Shown piece after piece: positions 19,510 to 28,291 of a stretch of DNA of 64,000 nucleotides. Every line of letters begins with the position of its first letter. Position 1 is the stretch's first letter. Under the pieces are notes generated by a model that worked only from the letters and a program-made list of their open reading frames with translations, did not search any database and had not been told where the DNA came from. Position numbers and translations under genes: made by a program. Origin of the DNA: Picocystis sp. L7 (lineage: Eukaryota; Chlorophyta; Picocystophyceae; Picocystales; Picocystaceae); the NCBI GenBank assembly GCA_020975725.1, contig QXJR01000010.1:186001-250000 (forward strand). The letters are read 5' to 3'.

Positions 19510-20874
19510 ATGTCCTCGCCCAGACGTGCAGCATTGCGGGGTGCGACGCCGGAAGTCGCGCCCGCGGAGGTGCTGGAAGTGAACGATTTGGACTTCGACG
19601 ACTTGTTCGTGTCGCATCCGCCTGCTGCTTCGGAGGGTTCCGAGACGCCGCTCTCGCAGTCTCCATCGGCGTTCGTGATCACCACACCGCCACTTTCGCC
19701 TGCCCTGAGGCGCACGCCCAGCCTAGCTGCGATGGCAGCGGCGGAAGAGCGGCTTGAAGCCGCGGCGGCTGCCTTGTCCATCCCGGGACGTGTTCATGCA
19801 CCCACAGGGGACGAGCAGATGGAAGAAGAGAAGGAAGAACAGAAGAACGAGCGAGTGGTCAGCTCTTCAGCAGGGGTTGGACCCTCGGACTTCGAATTGC
19901 TCCGCGTGGTGGGACAAGGGGCCTTTGGTAAGGTGTTCCAGGTGAGGAAGCTTAGCGACAGGAAGATTTTTGCCATGAAAGTTATGCGCAAAGACAGAAT
20001 CCTGGAAAAGAACCACCTGCACTACCTCAAGGGGGAGAGGGATATACTCACAGCCGTCGTCCACCCATTCATTGTCACCTTGCGCTACTCCTTCCAGACT
20101 TCCAGCAAGCTGTATCTGCTGCTGGACTTCATCAATGGGGGGCATTTGTTCTTCCAGCTGTACCGTCAGGGAACCTTTGACGAGCCGCTGGCTAGATTCT
20201 TCATTGCTGAGATTGTTAGCGCGGTGAGTCACCTGCATGGTGTTGGGGTGATACACCGAGATCTAAAACCAGAGAACATTTTGTTGGATTCAGAGGGTCA
20301 CATCAAAATTACGGATTTTGGCCTGGCCAAGGACAACATCACAGATGATTGTCGCACAAACAGCTTCTGCGGAACCTTGGAATACCTCGCGCCAGAAATC
20401 ATTGCAGCAAAGGGGCACGGGAAAGCAGTTGATTGGTGGAGTGTTGGGATTTTACTCCATGAGATGTTGCTTGGCGTGGTCCCTTTCCGCAACAGAAACA
20501 GGGGAACCTTGCAGAAGAAGATCATGACGGACAAGATCAAGCTTCCACCCCACCTAACTGCAGAGGCTCACTCGATCTTGAAGGGATTACTGCAGAAGGA
20601 CCCTACAAAGCGCTTGGGAACAGGTCCCAACGGTAGTCAGGATTTGAAGAAACACCCGTTCTTCAAAGGGATCAAATGGGACAAGTTGGAATCAAAGTCC
20701 ATCACGCCTCCATTCAAACCGCAAGTGGATGGGCCTGAGTGTGTCCAAAATTTCGACACCATGTGGACAGACATGCCGGCAGAAGAGACCCCCGCCAATA
20801 CGCCTCATGGCTATCCTTCTGATGCGTTTGCGAAGTTCACGTACGTGGACCAGAGCTTGTTGACGACATTTTAG
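19510..20874 (+). CDS. S6K: AGC-family ribosomal S6 kinase, plant type
   Basis: A 454-residue Ser/Thr kinase acting downstream of TOR and PDK1 to promote translation. The N-terminal half is disordered, with a conserved acidic-hydrophobic element (NDLDFDDLFVSHP) like the one in plant S6Ks. The kinase domain starts with GQGAFGKVFQVRK near residue 137. It continues with VIHRDLKPENILL (HRD about 248), DFGLAK (268), a PDK1-site T-loop in TNSFCGTLEYLAPE, then RLGTGPNGSQD. The C-terminal hydrophobic motif FAKFTYVDQ contains the expected TOR-site Thr. FINGGHLFFQLY is shared closely with plant enzymes. No intron is needed. The ATG at 19510 is the first that precedes the conserved element. Confidence 0.93.
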   Translation: MSSPRRAALRGATPEVAPAEVLEVNDLDFDDLFVSHPPAASEGSETPLSQSPSAFVITTPPLSPALRRTPSLAAMAAAEERLEAAAAALSIPGRVHAPTGDEQMEEEKEEQKNERVVSSSAGVGPSDFELLRVVGQGAFGKVFQVRKLSDRKIFAMKVMRKDRILEKNHLHYLKGERDILTAVVHPFIVTLRYSFQTSSKLYLLLDFINGGHLFFQLYRQGTFDEPLARFFIAEIVSAVSHLHGVGVIHRDLKPENILLDSEGHIKITDFGLAKDNITDDCRTNSFCGTLEYLAPEIIAAKGHGKAVDWWSVGILLHEMLLGVVPFRNRNRGTLQKKIMTDKIKLPPHLTAEAHSILKGLLQKDPTKRLGTGPNGSQDLKKHPFFKGIKWDKLESKSITPPFKPQVDGPECVQNFDTMWTDMPAEETPANTPHGYPSDAFAKFTYVDQSLLTTF

Positions 20875-20970
20875 GAAGGAGGACTGCAACCGATTCTAAA
20901 TTTTCATTTGTCAAATACATTATTTGTCCTTCATGCAGCGATCACTTGTACGAAAAAGGAGGCTTAAGCC

Positions 20971-21648
20971 TCATCTGATTTTCTTGGGCCTCAATGCTTC
21001 TATGTCTCTCAGCTCTATTCCTATTTCGGTGTCTGTCTCGATGCCCACATCCTGGTAGAATTGCTTGGGTTTTTTGCTGACATTCTCGAGGATGGGGTCC
21101 ACGATGTCATTGACCATTCTCTTTCGCTTCTTCCACGCATTCAGAGCCTCGTCAAAGGCCTTGACGATGTTCTTCTTTTCCGCATCGGGAACCAGTGTTT
21201 GCGACTCCTTGATTTTGGCGAGCCTTTCCTTCATTTCCTCGTTTTCTGCAGCCAGCTCCTCGACTCTCCTGGCAAGCTCTTCATCGCTCAACGCGTTGGA
21301 CGCTTGATTCAAGCTCTGTTCGAGCTTACCCACCACTTCGCTCTCCTGCTTGACTGTGTCCTGCAGCTTCTTCACCTTCTCTTCGAGTTCCTTGGTTTCC
21401 TCCGGGCTCAGGTTCGGCAGGTTATCCTGGCGCAGCATGTAAATTTTCTGCTTCCCGTAGTCCTTTTGCGTCAGGGTGCCTTCCGACACCAGCGCATCGA
21501 GGGATTTTTGCACCACCGCTTTCTTGATGCCGTACTTCTGGAGTGCGTCGACGGCGTTCTGGCAGTTCAAGGGTCGGTTTTGGTTCCGCACGAACTCTTC
21601 TACGACGCTCTTGGGGTCAGCACCACGTTCTGCAGATCCCTTGCCCAT
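20971..21648 (-). CDS. HOP2: HOP2/PSMC3IP homologous-pairing protein
   Basis: A 225-residue partner of MND1 that promotes Dmc1/Rad51 strand exchange between homologues in meiosis. The N-terminal winged helix is clear (VEEFVRNQNRPLNCQNAVDA and KDYGKQKIYMLRQD). A central leucine-rich coiled coil (ETKELEEKVKKLQDTVKQ) dimerises with MND1. The C-terminal WKKRKRMVNDIVDPILEN segment is diagnostic for the TBPIP/HOP2 family. The length equals the usual about 220 residues. The start at 21648 (MGKGSAERGADPK) matches family N-termini. It converges on S6K with 96 bases between stops. A meiotic gene implies a sexual cycle, now or ancestrally. Confidence 0.93.
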   Translation of the reverse strand: MGKGSAERGADPKSVVEEFVRNQNRPLNCQNAVDALQKYGIKKAVVQKSLDALVSEGTLTQKDYGKQKIYMLRQDNLPNLSPEETKELEEKVKKLQDTVKQESEVVGKLEQSLNQASNALSDEELARRVEELAAENEEMKERLAKIKESQTLVPDAEKKNIVKAFDEALNAWKKRKRMVNDIVDPILENVSKKPKQFYQDVGIETDTEIGIELRDIEALRPKKIR

Positions 21649-21888
21649 CTTCCCGGTCTCGTACGCGACGATCCGCGTTCGAATGGCCTCCGATGCGCTT
21701 CGACGGACGTGTTCGTCCGATTCGTCGGTTCGTGTTGTGATCTTGGCGCCTTGGAGTGGATGCCGGGTGGGTCCCATCGGACCGTCTCAAAACATCCCCA
21801 CCCCATCCGATCGGGAGCCCCGAACGGGATCGAACCGAAGAGAACCCGCCGTTGGAAAGGAGGACGGACGAAAGGACCGTCGGGAAGA

Positions 21889-21937
21889 TATCGATAGGAG
21901 ATTCGAAATATCGGTGGTCCCGAGCGGGACATATCGA
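21889..21937. promoter_or_regulatory. TATCGATA and related elements between HOP2 and small gene
   Basis: TATCGATA at 21889-21896 is a perfect 8-bp palindrome, and ATATCGAT follows at about 21931. They lie 240-290 bases upstream of HOP2. They also fall in the region upstream of the gene at 22123, which has CGAATATTCG elements closer in. Confidence 0.35.
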
Positions 21938-22012
21938 TGACGTCGAGAGAATCTGAGACGATCGACATGGTCTCGATCCCGAGAACGCAGCATGCGCAGC
22001 ACGCACGCCCTT

Positions 22013-22057
22013 GCGAATATTCGCCTGAACGGGCGATACCCAACGTAAGAATATTCG
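22013..22057. promoter_or_regulatory. GCGAATATTCGC and GAATATTCG elements
   Basis: GCGAATATTCGC (22013-22024) is a perfect 12-bp palindrome. A second copy of the core (GAATATTCG, 22049-22057) lies 25 bases on. The pair is 66-110 bases upstream of the ATG at 22123, closely mirroring the pair upstream of the MRH gene. Confidence 0.4.
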
Positions 22058-22122
22058 GCACGCAGGAAGGGGCCAAGCCGAGGGTTCGTGCGAGAACGTC
22101 CGACAACGCCTTGTCGGCCGCG

Positions 22123-22407
22123 ATGAGCGCCACGCCTGCGAACGCCACGAGGATGATCCAGGTGGTCGAGAGCCTGATGCAGCTGTCCAACCGCGTGCCC
22201 ATGCGGAGCCACCAGCGAAAGCTCCGCAATTTCGCGATGGCGATCTACAAGCAGCAGAAACACGAGAGGACGCCGAAGAAGTTGGACGCACTGTGCGACA
22301 TGAGCCAGAAGCGCATCGACGAAGTGTACCAGAGATGGGGCGTGCATCGACTGGGTCCGAAGCCGATCGTGTCTGCATCGAGGGAAAGCGCACCGCCGGA
22401 AGCATAG
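22123..22407 (+). CDS. Small basic helical protein, unknown
   Basis: A 94-residue protein I do not recognise. From the ATG at 22123 it reads as two or three amphipathic helices rich in Gln, Arg and Lys (MIQVVESLMQLSNR, HQRKLRNFAMAIYKQQ, LDALCDMSQKRIDEVYQRWG). It then has a short unstructured tail. An in-frame ATG at 21937 lies within the palindrome region and is a less likely start. Its regular helical character and the paired upstream elements argue for a real gene. The size and charge would suit a small RNP or organellar-ribosome component, but nothing shows that directly. Confidence 0.5.
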   Translation: MSATPANATRMIQVVESLMQLSNRVPMRSHQRKLRNFAMAIYKQQKHERTPKKLDALCDMSQKRIDEVYQRWGVHRLGPKPIVSASRESAPPEA

Positions 22408-23449
22408 GATCGCATGCGCCACGCAGAACCTTGCGCGTTAGGGAAACAGGGATCTGCGCGTGCGTCGCAAATAAAGAACGTGCACCCGAGTGTCGGGATC
22501 ACAGCGTACGAGAGGGCATGGATCGTACCCGTCGGAATAAACGTGCATCTCCCGCTCGCTCGTCGTGTCATCACCCGTGGTCCTTGTTCTCCCCTTGCAC
22601 GTTGGGGGTGGTGGTCCCCCTCGGCGCGTTCCATCCGTCGTTCGCTTTCGTCCTCCCTGGTTCGTCCCTAGAACACGGGCGTGGTGCGTTCGTTTTCCTC
22701 CACACGTACGTGGCTCCTTTCCCACGAACGCGCTGCTTTTCCTGGCGTGGCATGGGAGACACGTACGTTCCATGCGACGGCGCCACTTTCCCCATTCCCG
22801 CCTTTTTCGTCTTCCGTTTCTTCCATCGGCTGGCGTGGATCGGACAGGGCCGGTACGGCGTGGGTAGGATCGATTGTTTCGGCCTTTCCCCGACGTGGAC
22901 GTCCATGGATCCCTGTCCCTTGGGTGGCGAAGCGTCCTTTTCCCCCACCGCTTGGGTGGTGCTCACCCTTCCACTCCCTTCGTTGGGTCGGATCGGGCCC
23001 GAACACCCTCCCATCCGGACCAAAAGAGAAAGAGGTTTGGACGGGTGGATGTGTTGGGTGGAGCATCGTCGCACGATCGGGCGAGGGAAGAAGGCGCACG
23101 CACACCACGTGAGGTGGACGGAACGAAGGGGTCTCGTGTGCAGCAGATCCATCGATACCGCAGGCATCCACGAGGGATGGGATCGACGACCTCCTGTACC
23201 AACGGTGCATGCGCCCAAGTACCTGGTTCCTTGGATGCATACCGTGTGTGCATCCGTGGGTGAGGCAAGGGTGTGGGGCGGCCCGTGGCGGGTGTGTCAA
23301 CGATCCTCTTCCCTCGCATCCGCCCCAGGCAGAGGATGAATACCGTTCCCTTCTTCCCCCCCTCTGCCCGTGCCCTCCTTCCCCCCTCACACCCACACGA
23401 CCACCGAGGGACGGGGTGTGGGGGGAGAGATCGAACGACCCATGCATTC
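22408..23449. other. Intergenic region upstream of tRNA-Lys
   Basis: About 1 kb with no coding frame I can support on either strand. Alternating GT- and CT-rich stretches appear between 22560 and 22800. No repeat, hairpin or second tRNA is recognisable. Confidence 0.4.
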
Positions 23450-23521
23450 CACCCCGAGCGGGGATCGAACCCGCGACCACAAGGTTAAAAGCCTTGCGCT
23501 CTACCGCTGAGCTATCGGGGC
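23450..23521 (-). tRNA. tRNA-Lys(UUU)
   Basis: A 72-nt intronless tRNA. The acceptor stem pairs GCCCCGA with UCGGGGU (one G1-U72 wobble), with discriminator G. The D arm is GCUC-AGCGGUA-GAGC. The anticodon arm is CAAGG-CUUUUAA-CCUUG with anticodon UUU. A 5-nt variable loop and the T arm GCGGG-UUCGAUC-CCCGC complete the cloverleaf. The split internal promoter (A box around GGTAGAGC, B box GGTTCGATCC) is present. I see no downstream T run within about 40 bases of the 3' end on the transcribed strand. Confidence 0.96.
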
Positions 23522-23741
23522 TGTCTCGGTTCCCTCAGGACCAGGCTCTACCCGCCAAGACAGTACCCTCATTGGTGGTTAACAAGAATGTATACCCAAG
23601 GGGTTCGTTCCATCTCGTGCGACGCTTCGAGGACGAAGCGAAGCGACGACGAAGTGGCGCAAGCGCAGGAACGAACGCATGCGGAACGATCGGGACGAAA
23701 AAGAGAGGCGAGGAAGACGATCGCTCGATGCCACGAGCCTT

Positions 23742-25028
23742 TTATTCGAAACTGCGATCGTACTCGCGCTTCTTGTCGGGATCGCGAAGCACGTGGTACG
23801 CTTCCAAGATGCGTTTGAATTCCTCCTCCAGCTTCTGCTTGCGCCTAGGATCCTTCTCGCGGTCCGGATGCTTCCGCATGGCCACGTGTCGGAAGGCTTT
23901 TTTGACGTCTTCCAAAGACACGGAACGGCCGATCTGATGGAGACCCAAGGTACGGTAGTATCCTTTCGGATCCTTGGCTTGCTTCTGGCCCGTCCACCGC
24001 CGCTTGGTGTACTGCTCGTGCGTCTTCTGCTGCTCCTCCCAGTGCCTTTCGTATCGATTGTGCCTCTCTTGCCATTCCCACTCCTTCTGATAATCACGCT
24101 GTTGTTGGTAGGCGCCGGCGTTCGCTTGCATACGTCGCTGGTAGGCCATGAAGATGGGCCATCTAGCTGCCACCCATCCGATGGCGAGCGCGGCCGGCGC
24201 ATACATGAGAGCCTGCAACAGCAGGGTGCTGGCATGCATTGGAATTCCCGGTCCCATGAAGGCCGACATGCCCAATGCGGCCACCGCGGCCACCTTCCAT
24301 GGGGAATAGAAGACTTCCGATCCCACTTTCCCGCTGATGCCGCCCACGACAGCGGTGAAATCCGTGCGTAGGTGTCGGAAACGCACCAGGTAGGCTGGAA
24401 AGTACACAGGTCTCGCGGTCCGTCTACCGAACTGGATCTGCAGCTTGAGGTTCCTCACCGCTTGCGCTTGGTAGAGTCCCATCAGCTCTTCTTCGGCTCT
24501 CTGGAGGTATTTCTCCTGCAGCTTGCGGGAGCACGCGTCCCAAGCGGCGTCTTTGCGCACGTTGAAGGTTTCCCACTCCACACCAGGCGTGTTTGTCGGA
24601 TCCACCTCCACCGTGCGGCTTGCGAAGGGTCCTTTGGCGGCTTCTATGTAGTGCGGATGGTGGTTGAAGCTGGCACACACCTGCATCCTCGGATGGTCGG
24701 CGCTGTGCACGCCTTCCAGCACGTGCCATTCGTTCACGCTCTTCCAATGTGTGCTCCAATGCACCTCGAAACGTCCCAATCGCGGCTCCCACCGTCGCAC
24801 CGGTTGGTGCCAACCCACTTCGCCGACGAAACGTGCCGACACGTGCGCTTCGAACAACCAGAAGGGGATCCAGGCGCGCACCACGCGCCTCTCCGCGTCC
24901 GCCACGCGCTTCAGGCGGCTCGGCGAGAGCGCCTGGGACTGGTGGAAGGCGCAGAAGCACCGTTCGGCGGCCTGGGCGTCGATCGCGAACCGCGCGACGG
25001 TGGCCAGTCCGCGTCGGAACACGCGCAT
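23742..25028 (-). CDS. J-domain membrane protein with C-terminal J domain
   Basis: A 428-residue Hsp70 co-chaperone. The first about 30 residues (MRVFRRGLATVARFAIDAQA) look like a mitochondrial presequence. A Trp-rich beta segment follows (WIPFWLFEAHVSARF, RFEVHWSTHW), then a helical region with RAEEELMGLYQAQAVRN. Two likely membrane helices come next (VAAVAALGMSAFMGPGI and LLLQALMYAPAALAIGWVA), then a long charged helix. The J domain sits at the very end, with KKAFRHVAMRKHPDREKD carrying the HPD tripeptide that stimulates Hsp70. The ATG at 25028 overlaps the ATG of the divergent OGFOD2 gene. The next Met would remove the N-terminal domain. Confidence 0.82.
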   Translation of the reverse strand: MRVFRRGLATVARFAIDAQAAERCFCAFHQSQALSPSRLKRVADAERRVVRAWIPFWLFEAHVSARFVGEVGWHQPVRRWEPRLGRFEVHWSTHWKSVNEWHVLEGVHSADHPRMQVCASFNHHPHYIEAAKGPFASRTVEVDPTNTPGVEWETFNVRKDAAWDACSRKLQEKYLQRAEEELMGLYQAQAVRNLKLQIQFGRRTARPVYFPAYLVRFRHLRTDFTAVVGGISGKVGSEVFYSPWKVAAVAALGMSAFMGPGIPMHASTLLLQALMYAPAALAIGWVAARWPIFMAYQRRMQANAGAYQQQRDYQKEWEWQERHNRYERHWEEQQKTHEQYTKRRWTGQKQAKDPKGYYRTLGLHQIGRSVSLEDVKKAFRHVAMRKHPDREKDPRRKQKLEEEFKRILEAYHVLRDPDKKREYDRSFE

Positions 25029-25986
25029 GGCACACGAGTGGCAGTGTCGGTGCTTCTTGGAGACGCATTACTACCTGCCCGAGACAGGTCTCCATCACAC
25101 CTACCAATCCAAGGCGCAGTTCCTTCGAGACAACGCCGACGTCCTCGACGAGATGCCACGTCGCCAGGTGGAGGACGTGCTGCGACGCCTTCAACAGGAA
25201 CAGGACCGACGCAGACAGGTGCAAACCAGGTCCCAGAAAAGAATGGAGTACATCGCCAAGAACTACCAACCCATGCACCGTCAAGTGTACCATCTCAAGC
25301 CAGAATTCCTCCATCCGAAGCTACGTGAAGTGTGCCAAGCGCTCCGAAGCCAAAGGCCAGAAGCCGAGAAGGAATTGCGTGCTTTCGTGCAAGAAAAGGG
25401 CCCAGGTGGAATCTACCAATTTCCACTGTTCCAACAAAGCTTCTGCGAGCTACTGCATGAAGAAGTGAAACACTTCAACCAGTCCACCATGCCAAAGGCC
25501 AGGCCAAACAGCATGAACCAGTACGGGATCTTGCTGGAGGAGTTGGGTCTCTACCCAGGACTGCTGAATCCCCTCCTCAAGGAATACTTGCAGCCCATGG
25601 CACGCGTGCTGTTTCCAGATGCGGCAGGAGACACCCTGGACCACCACCGTTCCTTCATTGTGGAGTATCAAATGGACAAGGACCGAGAGCTTGCATACCA
25701 CTACGACGATGCAGAAGTGACGCTCAATGTCTGCATTGGGGGTAACTTCGACGGAGGGGAGCTGCTCTTTGGAAAGCTCAAGTCCAGCAAAGGACCAGAC
25801 TTCGAAAGGTACCCCGTCGCACACCAGGTCGGAATGGGGCTGTTGCACAGGGGGACGCATCGACACGAAGCGATCCCAATAGAAGACGGGGAAAGATACA
25901 ACCTCATCATGTGGTGTCGATCGTCCGAATTTCGGTACAACGAATGCCCCCACTGTGGCAGGCACGGGCGAGAGCAAGCGCTTTGA
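25027..25986 (+). CDS. OGFOD2: 2-oxoglutarate/Fe(II) dioxygenase, OGFOD2-like
   Basis: A 319-residue protein related along its whole length to animal OGFOD2, an oxygenase of unknown substrate. The N-terminal Cys-rich motif EWQCRCFLETHYYL aligns with the vertebrate start, which supports the ATG at 25027. Later landmarks are YQFPLFQQSFCELLHEEVKH, MPKARPNSMNQYGILLEELG and the iron-binding HYD (His225, Asp227) in AYHYDDAEVTLNV. The distal His lies in LLHRGTHRHEAIPI and is followed by an Arg in the same block. NECPHCGRHG near the end could bind zinc. The start codon overlaps that of the J-protein gene, and the stop is one base from that of the coiled-coil gene. Confidence 0.9.
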   Translation: MAHEWQCRCFLETHYYLPETGLHHTYQSKAQFLRDNADVLDEMPRRQVEDVLRRLQQEQDRRRQVQTRSQKRMEYIAKNYQPMHRQVYHLKPEFLHPKLREVCQALRSQRPEAEKELRAFVQEKGPGGIYQFPLFQQSFCELLHEEVKHFNQSTMPKARPNSMNQYGILLEELGLYPGLLNPLLKEYLQPMARVLFPDAAGDTLDHHRSFIVEYQMDKDRELAYHYDDAEVTLNVCIGGNFDGGELLFGKLKSSKGPDFERYPVAHQVGMGLLHRGTHRHEAIPIEDGERYNLIMWCRSSEFRYNECPHCGRHGREQAL

Positions 25987-25987
25987 A

Positions 25988-28186
25988 TTATTGGAGGGAT
26001 CGTCGAGTCTTGGCTTTGCGTGAAGCAATCTCCTGATCCTTGGTGTACTTCTCACCCAAAATTTTGACCACATCTGGGTCTTGGCATGCTCCCTCCACAC
26101 GGGCCCTCTGGTCTGGATCAAGTTCCTGCATTGTGTGCATGACAAGCTCTAGCATGGCATTGACGTCTTTGTCCTCTTTGCCCATGATGATACCATACTC
26201 CTGCAAGCAGCCTCTACGCAGGATGGTGCCCCCCGTGATATCGCCCTCGGACTCAAGGCGGTTGGCCTCCTCGCCCACGATGTGTACAATAGTTCTGCAA
26301 GCATCCTCCAGTTCCTTTGCCCAATCCTGGTTCATGTATAATACTTCAACAAGTTGCTGGTACTCTGGCAACAATCCGGGATGGGAAGAATCACCAAGCC
26401 AGCTTTTCTTCAGTTCGATTGCATCTTGTAACAGTTTTTTAGCCTGACCTTCGGCATTGGTACGTGCAAACGTGTAGGCCACGTTTCTCAGGGCCCAGCA
26501 CTGCTCCGGGATCGGCGTTTCTTCTGCCTTCGCAGATGAAACTGAAGCGCGAAGGGCTTGGCGCTCCGGCCAGGCGAGTTCCAACAGCCGTTCTGGGGAA
26601 TCATCTGTGAGTTCGTCTAAGATGCTTCCCAGGGCTGCCACGCATGGGTGGCTTTGAGATCCGAGGATTTCCTCTGCAAAGCGCATCTCGTCTTGAAGCC
26701 TACCCACAGCCCAGCGATTGCTGCCCAGCTCGTCTTGGACTATGCTTCTGACCAATGTCCTTGCCTTGTCATACGTGGACTGTTCGCCTGCCGGCACCCG
26801 ATCCAAGAACGCTGCGAGTGTGAGAATTGGCCAAACGAACGGCCGCGAAACGATGTCGTTCCCCAAGCTTGCTGATGTGGCATGGTTCCCTGCCAAGCTT
26901 GCATCAAGTTCTTGTGCCTCCAACTCAATCCCTCTAGCTAGGTTCAGCCGCCCCCTTTCCATCCCGGACGATGTTCCTTCTCGTATGCATGCAATTGCAT
27001 CCTCCAAGTGAGAACGCAACCTTCGTGGACTTCCTTCTGCTTGAATCGATCTTTCGTACAGTAGCTTGAAAGGTATGGAAAACTTGGTCATCACAGCGCT
27101 TCCCCTCTCGCTTGCTTCGATTTTCCTACACGCACTCTCATATGCTCTGGAGGCCTCCATCTCCACGAGGACACGTGCTTGCAATAGCCAGTGGTCAAAC
27201 TCCATCTCGTCAATGAACTGCAACACGGTTGGTTCCATCATGAGGTCCTTTGTTCTCACGGCCGTGGCATGTGCTTCCACCGCATCCAAGGCTACCGTTT
27301 TCGCGAGGGCCGTGTTGTGCTTCTTTGCTTCTTCAGAACTTGCGAACTCTGCGGATGCCCTTCCAGTGGTGGCGCCTGGGCACTCGGCGCTCTTCAGAGA
27401 TATTTGCACGCTTGATTTACCATATCGCGGTTTGACCTCCACATCTCCCTGCAGATCCAAGAAGAAGAGCTTCCCGTCTTTCTCTGCCTGCATCCTCTGC
27501 TTCCGTTCTCGTTCCTGCCGCGCCTTCTTTTCTGCCTCCGCCCTTGCCCTGGCTGCCCTCCTCTCCTCTTCTAGCTTCTTTCTCATTGTCTCTCTTTCTT
27601 GCCTCATCTGTTCCTTTTTCAATTCTTCTTGTTTTGCTATCTCTTGCGCTTGGATGCGTGCTCTTTCCCTGGCTTCTTCTCGCAGCTTCCTCTCCATCTC
27701 TTCCCTCTTCCGTAGTTCTTCCTGCACGATGGGATCGGCTTTTTCTCTCTCTCTCCTCTCCCTTTCCTTATCGACCCGAATTCTCTCCTGTTCTTCCTGG
27801 ACGGCTTTCTGGTACTGCTCTTCCCTTCGTTTCGCTTCAGCTGCTTCTCTGGCTGCCAGCAGTTTCAGTTCTTCCTCGGTGAGTCGATCCTCGGGCTTCC
27901 TCACTTGTTTTTCTGTCTTTTCTGCCACCATCATTCGCCTCTGAGATCTTCTGGAGTCCGTGAGCATCGGAGGAGGATCGCTTGCATCTCCTACACGCAC
28001 ACGTGCTCGCCACTCGTCCGTGGCACGTCGAGCTTGTTGCACGCTGGCCACGACCACGGCCGCCAGGAGCCATCCGTGCGCTTTTGGTCCGTGCTTTGCA
28101 AATGCAGGGATCGGATGGACCTTTTGATATGCCGTGTTCGTCTCCAAAGCGCTCCACGCCTTCGGTTTCGAGCAAAGCACGCGCAT
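25988..28186 (-). CDS. Large coiled-coil protein, probable organelle targeting
   Basis: A 732-residue protein of unknown family. From the ATG at 28186 there is a basic leader and a hydrophobic stretch (GWLLAAVVVASV). This suggests plastid or mitochondrial import with possible membrane anchoring. Residues about 60-205 are an uninterrupted charged helix of E/R/K repeats (RKREEMERKLREEARERAR). The C-terminal about 500 residues are helical, with weak TPR-like spacing in their last third (VAYTFARTNAEGQAKKLLQDA, VEVLYMNQDWAKELEDACR). The stop at 25988 lies one base from the OGFOD2 stop, so the two transcripts must overlap at their 3' ends. I cannot assign a function. Confidence 0.75.
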   Translation of the reverse strand: MRVLCSKPKAWSALETNTAYQKVHPIPAFAKHGPKAHGWLLAAVVVASVQQARRATDEWRARVRVGDASDPPPMLTDSRRSQRRMMVAEKTEKQVRKPEDRLTEEELKLLAAREAAEAKRREEQYQKAVQEEQERIRVDKERERREREKADPIVQEELRKREEMERKLREEARERARIQAQEIAKQEELKKEQMRQERETMRKKLEEERRAARARAEAEKKARQERERKQRMQAEKDGKLFFLDLQGDVEVKPRYGKSSVQISLKSAECPGATTGRASAEFASSEEAKKHNTALAKTVALDAVEAHATAVRTKDLMMEPTVLQFIDEMEFDHWLLQARVLVEMEASRAYESACRKIEASERGSAVMTKFSIPFKLLYERSIQAEGSPRRLRSHLEDAIACIREGTSSGMERGRLNLARGIELEAQELDASLAGNHATSASLGNDIVSRPFVWPILTLAAFLDRVPAGEQSTYDKARTLVRSIVQDELGSNRWAVGRLQDEMRFAEEILGSQSHPCVAALGSILDELTDDSPERLLELAWPERQALRASVSSAKAEETPIPEQCWALRNVAYTFARTNAEGQAKKLLQDAIELKKSWLGDSSHPGLLPEYQQLVEVLYMNQDWAKELEDACRTIVHIVGEEANRLESEGDITGGTILRRGCLQEYGIIMGKEDKDVNAMLELVMHTMQELDPDQRARVEGACQDPDVVKILGEKYTKDQEIASRKAKTRRSLQ

Positions 28187-28263
28187 GTTCGCGCCTGGAT
28201 TCGATCCGAAATGGCGTCGAAAGGACACCTCCAGAACATCCCTGTGTCCCCCCTCCCGATTCT

Positions 28264-28291
28264 CATCGATATCATCCCCAAGATATCGATG
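28264..28291. promoter_or_regulatory. Inverted repeat CATCGATATC / GATATCGATG
   Basis: Two 10-bp arms (28264-28273 and 28282-28291) form an exact inverted repeat with an 8-base spacer, 78 bases upstream of the coiled-coil gene start. More ATCGAT-core copies follow at about 28360 and TATCGATA at 28461-28468, the latter 75 bases upstream of the JmjC gene. The 357-base divergent promoter is thus the densest cluster of this motif in the window. Confidence 0.5.
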
